This document shows positions 32,152 to 39,652 of a stretch of 39,813 nt of DNA, one piece after another. Source of the stretch: Gammaproteobacteria bacterium UBA6724. GTDB taxonomy: Bacteria > Pseudomonadota > Gammaproteobacteria > Pseudomonadales > Azotimanducaceae. The stretch is from the NCBI GenBank assembly GCA_002454165.1, contig DKIG01000020.1:38216-78028 (forward strand). The letters run 5' to 3'. Numbering within the stretch: position 1 is the stretch's first letter; each line of letters starts with the position of its first letter. The notes below the pieces were generated by a model. The model searched no databases. It was not told the origin of the DNA and was given only the letters and a program-made list of their open reading frames with translations. A program made the translations under genes and the position numbers.

Positions 32152-34035
32152 ATGAAGCGACAAGCTACAACACCAAAACCCACAACACCTGGCGAGGTGA
32201 GGCATACGAAACTTTTGCCTCGCTTCTTCATAGTGTTATTTTTTTCTGCTCTGCTTGGTGTTGTACCAAGCGTCATGCCAGAAATGGTGCCAGAAATGGT
32301 GGCAGACAGGGCGGCAGACAGGGCGGCGGAACAGGCACCCAATATGGTTCTGGTTCTGGTTGATGATGCTGGGTTGATGGATTTTGGCAGCTATGGTGGA
32401 GAGGCGAGAACTCCCACCATTGACCAGCTGGCTGACCAGGGTGTCCAGTTTAGTAACTATCATACATCGCCTCTCTGTGCGCCATCGCGCGCCATGCTAC
32501 TCACCGGGCTTGACAACCATCTGACTGGCGTAGCGACGATTCCTGAGATACTGACGCCGGACCAGGCTACCCAACCAGGCTACTCCATGCACCTTGAATC
32601 TGGCGTGCAGACGGTGGCATCCATACTGAGCCGAGCAGGTTATCGCACTTACATGACCGGGAAGTGGCATCTAGGTAGCGGCGAGGGCGATCTGCCTAAT
32701 GCCCACGGCTTTGATCGTTCCTTCGCACTTGACGCCTCGGGCGCGGATAACTGGGAGCAGAAGTCCTACCTGCCTTACTATGATCATGCGCCCTGGTTTG
32801 AGGATGGTGAGCCCGGGCACCTGCCAGAAGATTTCTATTCATCAGCCTTCATGGTTGATCAGATGATTGAGTACCTGGAAAAGGATAGCCAGGATGACCG
32901 CCCCTTCTTTTCCTACATTGCATTCCAGGCGGTGCACATTCCTGTTCAGGCTCCCCGGGAATTTACCGATCACTATGAAGGCGTTTATAAAGACGGTTGG
33001 CAGGCATTACAGGCGGATCGATTCCGCCGCGCTCAAGCGATAGGACTGGTGCCTAGGGGCGCACCCCCGCCCCTGATGCACCCTTCACTGCGTCCTTGGA
33101 AGAGTCTGAGCGATGCAGATAAAGCCTTTTACGAGCGTAGCATGATGGTCAATGCGGGTATGTTGGAGGCGATGGACTTTCATCTTGGCAGGTTCGTGAC
33201 CTGGCTCAAAGACAAGGGACATTTTGACAATACGATCTTTATCATCACTTCTGACAATGGGCCTGAATTTAATGATCCTGCGGCGCTGAAGAGCATCAAG
33301 TTTTGGATGCAGTATAACGGTTATCATTTTGACACTGAGCGGCTGGGTGAGCGGGGCAGTATGGGTGCGATCGGGCCGGAGTGGGCGAGTGCCGCCGCCA
33401 CGCCGGGCAGTTTGTTTAAGTTTTATGCCTCGGAGGGAGGCATGCGGGTGCCTTTGATAGTGTCCGGGCCCGGGGTTGCCAGGGGCGGGCTGAGCAGTGC
33501 CTTGTCTTTCGTGGTGGATGTCACGCCGACGATGCTGGACTATGCGGGCATCATGCTGGCGGCGGAAGATGTGGCAGGGATGACGGGTACTAGTCTGCGT
33601 CCAGTGCTGGAGTTGCAGGCGCCTCGCATATACCCGGAGGATGCCGCTATAGGGATGGAGGTGTCGGGCAATGCGGCACTCTTCAAAGGAGATTACAAAT
33701 TGACTCGGAATGGCTTGCCGCATGGCGATGGCAACTGGCGACTTTATCAGGTCACACTAGACCCAGCCGAGATGAATGACCTTGCCGCCGAAGCACCGGC
33801 GCTGATGCAGACGATGCTTGAGGACTACAGACAATATGCCGAAGCGGTGGGTTTGGTGACCATGCCTGCAGAATTTAACATCCTTGCTCAGCTGCAAACG
33901 AACACGGTGCGGAAACTGTTGGAGCACAATCTAGGGACTCTGCTGATTATCCTGACGCTTCTGGTTACCCTGTTTGCGGCAACTGGCTGGTGGCTGATTT
34001 CGCGGAGAAATACCTCGCGGCGCCCGGCACCATGA
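32152..34035 (+). CDS. Arylsulfatase, exported and C-terminally membrane-anchored
   Basis: Type I sulfatase hydrolysing sulfate esters; it needs conversion of its active-site Cys to formylglycine by a maturase not seen here. 627 residues from the ATG at 32152. An N-terminal hydrophobic signal (FFIVLFFSALLGVVPSV) is followed by a short repetitive MPEMVPEMVADRAADRAAEQ linker, then the catalytic domain: LVDDAG metal motif, CAPSR at 109-113 (C109 is the formylglycine site), TGKWHLG, and SDNGPEF. The C-terminus has a membrane helix (TLLIILTLLVTLFAATGWWL) and a basic end. The frame extends upstream into fumC, but nothing there is conserved. The stop overlaps the next start by 4 bases (ATGA). Confidence 0.9.
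   Translation: MKRQATTPKPTTPGEVRHTKLLPRFFIVLFFSALLGVVPSVMPEMVPEMVADRAADRAAEQAPNMVLVLVDDAGLMDFGSYGGEARTPTIDQLADQGVQFSNYHTSPLCAPSRAMLLTGLDNHLTGVATIPEILTPDQATQPGYSMHLESGVQTVASILSRAGYRTYMTGKWHLGSGEGDLPNAHGFDRSFALDASGADNWEQKSYLPYYDHAPWFEDGEPGHLPEDFYSSAFMVDQMIEYLEKDSQDDRPFFSYIAFQAVHIPVQAPREFTDHYEGVYKDGWQALQADRFRRAQAIGLVPRGAPPPLMHPSLRPWKSLSDADKAFYERSMMVNAGMLEAMDFHLGRFVTWLKDKGHFDNTIFIITSDNGPEFNDPAALKSIKFWMQYNGYHFDTERLGERGSMGAIGPEWASAAATPGSLFKFYASEGGMRVPLIVSGPGVARGGLSSALSFVVDVTPTMLDYAGIMLAAEDVAGMTGTSLRPVLELQAPRIYPEDAAIGMEVSGNAALFKGDYKLTRNGLPHGDGNWRLYQVTLDPAEMNDLAAEAPALMQTMLEDYRQYAEAVGLVTMPAEFNILAQLQTNTVRKLLEHNLGTLLIILTLLVTLFAATGWWLISRRNTSRRPAP
32278..32337. repeat. Paired 12-base tandem repeats in the sulfatase leader
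   Basis: CCAGAAATGGTG at 32278-32289 and 32290-32301, directly followed by GCAGACAGGGCG at 32302-32313 and 32314-32325 and a degenerate third copy to 32337. They encode the PEMV/ADRA linker after the signal peptide. Confidence 0.85.
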
Positions 34036-34535
34036 AATCATTGCTGCAAAGTTTTCCCTTGTCCGGCCCTGATGGCTACGCACTTGCCTGCTACTCTTGG
34101 ATACCTGAATCTGTCTCTGCCGTGATACACATTGCTCATGGTATGGGCGAGCATGCGCAACGTTACGATTGGTTAGCGGGGGCGTTCAATGCGGCGGGGT
34201 ATGCTGTCTTCGCCCAGGATCATCGCGGGCATGGGCTAAGCAGTGCCAGCAATCTGGGCAGTATGGGCGAGGATGGCTGGAATCGGCATGCTATAGCGAA
34301 GATTCCCCAGGACCTGCCGATATACATTGTTTCTGGCGCAGAAGATCCTGTGCATGGTAAACAAAAAGACCTGCAGCGGATGATGCAGGCTTATCGTAAA
34401 CATGGCATCAACAATCTAGCGTCTAAGCTCTACCCTGGCGGGAGGCATGAAATGTTCAACGAGGTGAATCGGGATGAAGTCGTGAAAGATTTGCTGGGCT
34501 GGTTGAAGGCGCAGGTTTTGGAACCCGGTACATGA
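34032..34535 (+). CDS. Internally deleted alpha/beta hydrolase (monoacylglycerol lipase-like), lacking the nucleophile
   Basis: 167 residues, where S33-type lysophospholipase/monoacylglycerol lipase relatives have about 300. The N-terminal part (VIHIAHGMGEHAQRYDWLAG, DHRGHGLSS, GSMGEDGWN) and the C-terminal part (DLPIYIVSGAEDPVHGKQKD, LYPGGRHEMFNE) are well conserved, with the acid D105 and His H139 in place. The middle ~130 residues, including the GHSMG nucleophile elbow and the cap, are absent; the join is near 34283-34290 and is in frame. The protein should therefore be hydrolytically dead unless repurposed. The ATGA overlap with the sulfatase and the 4-base overlap with gpsA are intact, so the frame may be kept for coupling. 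It may equally be a recent decaying gene. Confidence 0.75.
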   Translation: MKSLLQSFPLSGPDGYALACYSWIPESVSAVIHIAHGMGEHAQRYDWLAGAFNAAGYAVFAQDHRGHGLSSASNLGSMGEDGWNRHAIAKIPQDLPIYIVSGAEDPVHGKQKDLQRMMQAYRKHGINNLASKLYPGGRHEMFNEVNRDEVVKDLLGWLKAQVLEPGT

Positions 34536-35521
34536 ACCGGGTTGCCATACTGGGGCTAGGTAATTTCGGTACCGCACTTGCCTGTAACTGGCTTGGCGCA
34601 GGCCTTGAAGTGCGCGGCTGGACGATTGAGCAGGAAGTGTTCGACAGTGTTGAAGCCCGGGGTCTGAATGAAAAATATCTGAATGATGTATCTCTGGAGG
34701 GCATAGTCGTCTCAATGGACCTCGCCACCGCTGTTGATGGGGCTGATATTGTCGTGCTAGCGCTTCCCTCAGGCGTGGTGCTAGATGTGGTTGATGCACT
34801 CTTGCCGCATCTCAACAATGCGCAGATGTTGCTGGATCTGGCGAAGGGATTGGCACCGGATGATCGTTTGATTTCGGAGGTCATAGCAGAAAAATTGTCA
34901 TCTGCGGACCTGACCTGCCCCCTCTGCGTCATGATGGGTCCGACCATTGCCCCGGAACTTGCCCGAGGGGTTTACACCACGGCACTGGTGACCGGCAGTG
35001 ATGTGAACCAGGCAGCACAAATAGCAAGCCATTTGACGACCTCAACCCTGAGGCTCGCTGCGGCAACTGACTCCCTGGGCGCGGAATACTGGGGCGCCTT
35101 CAAGAATGTGATTGCCCTGGCCTGTGGCTTGGTTGACGGTCTGAGGCAAGATGGCAGGGGCGGTGATAATTTGAAGGCGGCGGTCTTTGCGACCGGATAT
35201 AGGGAAGCTGTGGAGTTATTGCCGCACCTGGGTGCAGACCCAGCCACGGCGCTGTCCGCCGCTGGTATAGGGGATCTCTTCGTCACCGCCACATCCAGGC
35301 ATGGTCGTAACCGGGAGATGGGTGAGCGTTTGGGCAGGGGTCAGACGCTTGCCCAGGCAGAAGCTGAGATGGTGATGGTGACTGAGGGAGTCCGGGCAGC
35401 GCGTATGTTTAGCCGGTTGTTTGCCAGCAGGCAATTGGCTGCGCCCTTCGTTGCGGCGGTCTGCGCGCTACTTGATGGCGCCGCCGGCATTGACGAATTC
35501 CTTGATAGGGTGATGGCGTAA
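34532..35521 (+). CDS. gpsA: Glycerol-3-phosphate dehydrogenase [NAD(P)+] GpsA
   Basis: Reduces dihydroxyacetone phosphate to sn-glycerol-3-phosphate, the substrate of PlsB encoded at the left edge. 329 residues (E. coli 339). Rossmann motif ILGLGNFGTALA at the N-terminus, GPTIAPELARG (family usually GPS), catalytic lysine K191 in FKNVIALACGLVDGL, then GIGDLFVTATSRHGRNREMGERLGRG. The ATG lies in a 4-base overlap with the truncated hydrolase, so translation probably depends on it. Its stop is one base from the end of the convergent cytochrome fusion gene. Confidence 0.95.
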   Translation: MNRVAILGLGNFGTALACNWLGAGLEVRGWTIEQEVFDSVEARGLNEKYLNDVSLEGIVVSMDLATAVDGADIVVLALPSGVVLDVVDALLPHLNNAQMLLDLAKGLAPDDRLISEVIAEKLSSADLTCPLCVMMGPTIAPELARGVYTTALVTGSDVNQAAQIASHLTTSTLRLAAATDSLGAEYWGAFKNVIALACGLVDGLRQDGRGGDNLKAAVFATGYREAVELLPHLGADPATALSAAGIGDLFVTATSRHGRNREMGERLGRGQTLAQAEAEMVMVTEGVRAARMFSRLFASRQLAAPFVAAVCALLDGAAGIDEFLDRVMA

Positions 35522-35522
35522 A

Positions 35523-37004
35523 TTACAAGCCCAATAGCCAGGCGGACATTGCTAACTCATCCTCGTCATTGAACAGAACCGGCGGCATGGGCGGTGTGGG
35601 CGCATTGTAATATTTAGCCAGAGAGTCCACCGTATATTTGCGGGCGATGCTTTTCAGCGGTTTCAATCCGGTGCCCTCAGTACCAAGGGTATGACAGGCT
35701 GGGCAACCCCGGGTCATGTACAGTTCTTCTCCTCTTTGTTTAAGCATCGCCAGCCGGGACGGCTCAATGCCATCAAGTCCGGTCGCGGCGGTCGCCTTGG
35801 TGGTCTTGCCAATGGGCATGGCTTGGGTGGACAGTGCTTCCTGACCGTAGCAGACACGGTAGATGGCACCCGCATAGTCGTCACTAATATAGGCGCAGTT
35901 GTCCAGACCTATGGCTATATCCACCGGGCGACCAATGACATCACCTGCCAATTCAAAACCCGTGAAAAAGTCACGTTCATCAAAACTGCCGTCATCGCGA
36001 CGATGCAGGGACACCACCTTGTATCCGTCATGGGTGGAACGATTCCAACTGCCGTGTAGGGCAACCAGGGCGGCATCCTTATAATCATCCTGCCAGGCGA
36101 GATGATTGATGAAGCGAATCCCCAGAGGGGCGTTGTGAGGACGGAACTCATGGACCGGTGATGTCGCCGTCAGCAGTTTTGTTGCATCACCAAAGTCCGG
36201 GTCCAGATCACCCGAAGCATTCACATAGGGCCAACCATAGAAACCGCCCATTTCAATCCGGTTCAACTCGCAGGGCGGATAGTCGTCACCTAGCAGGTCG
36301 CGCCCGTTGTCGGTGGCGTAGAGTTGCTGGTCAAAGGGTGCCCAGTCCATGCCCACACTGTTGCGTAGTCCGGTGGCGACCCTCTCCTTGCCGCTGCCGT
36401 CAGGCTGGTAGCGGGTGATGGTGGCTCGCTCGGCATCTTCTTCAAGACAGACATTGCAGCTTGACCCGACACTCAGATACAGCATCCCGTCCGGGCCGAA
36501 GCGAATGGTCTTTGACCAATGGTTTCCCTTGTCGCTTAGTCCAGTGATGACAGGTTCGTATCTGCCTGCCGTTCTGCCCTCTTCATGGTTGAATTTGATC
36601 CTGCCGATGGCGTTTGATTCTGCGATGTATAACCAGTCATCGTGGAAGTCTATGCTGTGCGGGCGGGTCAGCCCGTCTATCAGAGTCTCTATACTGTTTG
36701 CGACCCCGTCGCCCTCAGGGTCCCGAAGTAGCGTGACTTCGCCGTCCCTGGGTCTGGCAACAAGCAGGTCGCCGTTTCTTGAGAAGGCCATGAAACGTAC
36801 CCCGGGCAGGTCCCGGGCATAGAGGCCGAGGTTAAACCCCGGAGGAAGTTGAAACCTTGCCTGCCGGGTCATTTCTGCCGGTGTATCAATACCCATGCCG
36901 AAGATAGAATTGGACAGGATGCCCAGGGTCATCGGCACCTTGAACAGGAGTATCAGGATGCCGACGAGAAGGAGGGCGGGGATGGCAAGAAGCAGTTTCC
37001 ACAT
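35523..37004 (-). CDS. Beta-propeller sugar/sorbosone dehydrogenase-like protein fused to cytochrome c
   Basis: 493 residues. An N-terminal hydrophobic segment (LLLAIPALLLVGILILLF) should export or anchor the protein in the periplasm. Residues about 45-390 resemble the PQQ-dependent soluble glucose dehydrogenase/L-sorbosone dehydrogenase propeller (GLTRPHSIDF, TIRFGPDGMLYLSVGSSCN, ATGLRNSVGMDW, YATDNGRDLLGDDYPPCELN, FYGWPYV, ALHGSWNRS). The last ~75 residues are a class I cytochrome c domain with heme motif CPACH (C434-H438) and a probable Met ligand in TPPMPPV. The fusion would pass electrons from sugar or aldehyde oxidation directly to the respiratory chain. AGGAG precedes the ATG. Cofactor and substrate are inferred. 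Confidence 0.88.
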   Translation of the reverse strand: MWKLLLAIPALLLVGILILLFKVPMTLGILSNSIFGMGIDTPAEMTRQARFQLPPGFNLGLYARDLPGVRFMAFSRNGDLLVARPRDGEVTLLRDPEGDGVANSIETLIDGLTRPHSIDFHDDWLYIAESNAIGRIKFNHEEGRTAGRYEPVITGLSDKGNHWSKTIRFGPDGMLYLSVGSSCNVCLEEDAERATITRYQPDGSGKERVATGLRNSVGMDWAPFDQQLYATDNGRDLLGDDYPPCELNRIEMGGFYGWPYVNASGDLDPDFGDATKLLTATSPVHEFRPHNAPLGIRFINHLAWQDDYKDAALVALHGSWNRSTHDGYKVVSLHRRDDGSFDERDFFTGFELAGDVIGRPVDIAIGLDNCAYISDDYAGAIYRVCYGQEALSTQAMPIGKTTKATAATGLDGIEPSRLAMLKQRGEELYMTRGCPACHTLGTEGTGLKPLKSIARKYTVDSLAKYYNAPTPPMPPVLFNDEDELAMSAWLLGL

Positions 37005-37053
37005 GTGTTTGGCTCCTTCTGTTGCAATCTCAGTTGGAGAGGATGGTATTTGA

Positions 37054-37086
37054 AGTCTCTGAGCGCATCAGAATTGTTCTGAGACT
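37054..37086. promoter_or_regulatory. Nested inverted repeats in a divergent promoter region (operator candidate)
   Basis: TCAGAATTGTTCTGA at 37068-37082 is a perfect 6-base inverted repeat with a 3-base spacer. It lies inside a wider AGTCTC (37054-37059)/GAGACT (37081-37086) pair. Both neighbouring genes start away from this 187-base region, so a shared operator fits better than a terminator. Confidence 0.35.
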
Positions 37087-37191
37087 CAAGGCTTGCCGAT
37101 GCCGACTAAAAGATTTTGTCATCATATCACGGCATGTCTAAATAGATGATGAAAGTAGTATGCTTGCGCCTCGCAAAATAGAAGGAGAGTA

Positions 37192-38826
37192 ATGTCAAAC
37201 AATCTGAGCGACTCTCAGCCGGAGCTTAGCAAGGAGGCACGGGAGCTTGATAAGCCGCCTCTCTTAGGCGGCGCCTATGCCCATTATGTGTTGCTGGTGC
37301 TGGTCATCGTTTATATTTTCAACTTTATTGACCGCAACATACTCTCCATCCTGTCGCAGAATATACAGGCTGATCTGGGGATTACCGATGCCGAGATGGG
37401 CTTCCTCTACGGCACGGTATTTGCGGTCTTTTATGCGGTCTTTGGGATTCCGCTGGCACGATTTGCCGATGTCTGGGTCAGGCGCAGTCTGATTTCCATT
37501 GGCTTGATGTTCTGGAGTGTCATGACCACCCTGTCCGGTTTTGCGCGTTCGTTTACGATGCTTGCCGGCTTCCGTATTGGTGTCGGGATAGGTGAGGCGA
37601 GTGCTTCCCCCGCCGCCTATTCTATGCTGTCTGATTATTACTCACCAAAACTAAGGGCGACGGTAATAGCCATCTATTCTTCAGGGGTTTACATAGGTGG
37701 CGGGATTGGTCTCTTCCTGGGCGGCTTCGTGATGGAGACCTGGAATACCACATTTCCTGAGCCCTTGAATTCACCCTTCCATCTGAAGGGCTGGCATGTC
37801 GCTTTTATGGCTGTGGGCATCCCGGGCATGTTGATGGCATTTTGGGTTCGTACCCTGCGAGAGCCTATCAGAGGCATCAGCGAAGGGTTGGTGACTAAAA
37901 ATCATCCCGCACCATTTTCTGTTTTGAAAACCGAACTCAAGGCAATGCTGCCATTGCTGAACCTGATAGATTTGAAACGGTCCGGTGCTTCTATTCCGAT
38001 CAACCTGACGGCGGCGGCGGTGATTTTGTTGGTATCAACTCTTCTGGTTTTCATAACGGACAATCTGCCTCAATGGCTCGCACTGGGCACGGGGGTGTAT
38101 GTGACTTTTTCTTGGGCACAGTCCCTGAAAGCCCGGGACCCTGCCACCTACCAGATGATCTTCAAGTCAAAAGCCATGGTATATACGATGATCGCTTTCC
38201 CGACGGTGTCATTCGTTACCTACGGTGTTGGTTTCTGGACAGCGCCCCTGCTACTGCGTTTGCACGATACCAACCCCGGTGAAGTAGGCATGTATATTGG
38301 TTTGGGCGGCGCATTGGGCGGAATGATAGGCGTTACCCTGGGCGGTATTCTTGCGGATCGCTTCAAGCGACGCCATCCTGCTGGCAGATTGGTAATAGGT
38401 TATCTAGCGGTGTTTGGCACCGTGCCGCTTGTCTTGTGGATGATCTATACCGACAATCTGATGACCGCCTTCATCCTGAACTTTGTACATCATCTGTTCA
38501 GCGCGGCATGGCCGGGCATCCCGCCATCAACGGCGGCAGATCTGGTGTTGCCACGCATGCGGGCAGTGGCGGGTGCCTACTATATTCTTGTGAACACCAT
38601 GATCGGACTGGCGATGGGACCCTACATGATGGGCCGACTCTCCGATTTCTTTGTGGGGAAGGGTATGAATACGGCAGAGTCATTGCAAACGGCGATTGCC
38701 TGCTCCATGTTGATATTTGTTATTACCCTGCTGTTCCTAACTCTTGCCTGGAAACATCTGCCCAAGGATGAAGCATCAAGACTTGACCGGGCACGCGCCC
38801 AGGGTGAGGTCATTGAGCAGTTGTAG
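37192..38826 (+). CDS. Spinster-like MFS transporter
   Basis: Inner-membrane major facilitator of 544 residues. The first half fits the Spinster-like group (VYIFNFIDRNILSILSQNIQ, GFLYGTVFAVFYAVFGIPLARFAD, GVGIGEASASPAAYSMLSDY). A ~100-residue segment between helices 6 and 7 holds two more hydrophobic stretches (NLTAAAVILLVSTLLVFITD and the following WLALGTGVYVTFSW), which puts it near 14 helices, as in other long bacterial members. The second half has GGALGGMIGVTLGGILADRF. AGGAG lies 5 bases before the ATG. The substrate is unknown. Divergent from the dehydrogenase-cytochrome gene, with a candidate common operator. Confidence 0.88.
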   Translation: MSNNLSDSQPELSKEARELDKPPLLGGAYAHYVLLVLVIVYIFNFIDRNILSILSQNIQADLGITDAEMGFLYGTVFAVFYAVFGIPLARFADVWVRRSLISIGLMFWSVMTTLSGFARSFTMLAGFRIGVGIGEASASPAAYSMLSDYYSPKLRATVIAIYSSGVYIGGGIGLFLGGFVMETWNTTFPEPLNSPFHLKGWHVAFMAVGIPGMLMAFWVRTLREPIRGISEGLVTKNHPAPFSVLKTELKAMLPLLNLIDLKRSGASIPINLTAAAVILLVSTLLVFITDNLPQWLALGTGVYVTFSWAQSLKARDPATYQMIFKSKAMVYTMIAFPTVSFVTYGVGFWTAPLLLRLHDTNPGEVGMYIGLGGALGGMIGVTLGGILADRFKRRHPAGRLVIGYLAVFGTVPLVLWMIYTDNLMTAFILNFVHHLFSAAWPGIPPSTAADLVLPRMRAVAGAYYILVNTMIGLAMGPYMMGRLSDFFVGKGMNTAESLQTAIACSMLIFVITLLFLTLAWKHLPKDEASRLDRARAQGEVIEQL

Positions 38827-38951
38827 CAGATATTTTGTCTCCCGCCATGCCGGGCTTAGGAATAACATAGAGCGGGAGTGTTGGCATCATACATGTTGCA
38901 CTTTCTGGCTTGAGTTTTAGAATAGACCTGTTGCGTTACGGATCCGCCATG

Positions 38952-38987
38952 CACTTGGTACAACACTTGGTACAACTCTTTGTACAA
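38952..38987. repeat. Three 12-base iterons before a membrane-protein gene
   Basis: CACTTGGTACAA at 38952-38963 and 38964-38975, then CTCTTTGTACAA at 38976-38987 (10 of 12 match). The third copy contains the palindrome TTGTACAA. The array ends one base before the AAGGAG ribosome site of the gene at 39001. A promoter-like TTGCAC-16-TAGAAT lies upstream at 38896-38923, so the iterons would be in the leader. Confidence 0.7.
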
Positions 38988-39000
38988 GAAGGAGATGTCA

Positions 39001-39600
39001 ATGAAAACACTAAGACACTACTTTATCAGTAACGACCTTGATGATCTGGAATTATTTGAGGAGCAATTGGAGTCAGCCGGAGTCACGACGCCTCAAATCC
39101 ATGTTTTGACCGATGATGATACAGGCGCGGCAAATCATCATCGTCTCCATGAAGTACAATCCCTGATGAAAAAGGATATTGTCCATGCTGCGGAAGTGGG
39201 CGCGCTCATCGGGCTTGTTGCAGCATTGTCAGTTCTCTTGTTTGGCTTTTACAGCGGCTTGGCGGATCAGGTCACCGGTATGTGGCCCTTTATCTTCCTT
39301 GCCATTATTGCGTTTGGCTTTTGCACCTGGGAAGGCGGACTCTTTGGCATTCAGGCAACCAATGTTCGTTTTAAGCGGTTTGAAGATGCAGTTGCCGAAG
39401 GCAAGCATGTATTTTTCGTGGATCTGCGTGCCGACCAGGAATCAATTTTGAAATCAATAGTGGTGCAACATCCCGGCCTAGAAGAGGGCGGTACCGAAGC
39501 GGGCACGCCCGAATGGATTCATAAGTTCAGAAAATGGTTTCTCTGGTTTATTGACCGAAACTTTTTGAGCCAATCGCAGATTAACCGGCGTGATCTCTGA
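39001..39600 (+). CDS. Conserved two-helix membrane protein of unknown function
   Basis: 199 residues. It resembles a family widespread in gammaproteobacteria with a soluble ~65-residue N-terminal part (RHYFISNDLDDLELFEEQLE, HHRLHEVQSLMKKDIVHAAE), two membrane helices (about residues 70-90 and 98-118, with the conserved GFCTWEGGLFGIQ after the second) and a C-terminal domain (KHVFFVDLRADQESIL). Both soluble parts should face the cytoplasm. Function is unknown; I recall only misleading automatic names for this family. The start ATG at 39001 has AAGGAG 6 bases upstream; ATG 38995 touches it and is less likely. Three 12-base repeats precede the ribosome site. Confidence 0.8.
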   Translation: MKTLRHYFISNDLDDLELFEEQLESAGVTTPQIHVLTDDDTGAANHHRLHEVQSLMKKDIVHAAEVGALIGLVAALSVLLFGFYSGLADQVTGMWPFIFLAIIAFGFCTWEGGLFGIQATNVRFKRFEDAVAEGKHVFFVDLRADQESILKSIVVQHPGLEEGGTEAGTPEWIHKFRKWFLWFIDRNFLSQSQINRRDL

Positions 39601-39652
39601 GTCGGGACAACAAAAGTCTCACTTCATCCTGAATTGATTGCATGCCTCAGTA

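Noticed and set aside
38839..38878. CTCCCGC/GCGGGAG inverted repeat after the Spinster-like gene
   Set aside because: The loop is 26 bases and there is no T tract, so it does not qualify as a rho-independent terminator.
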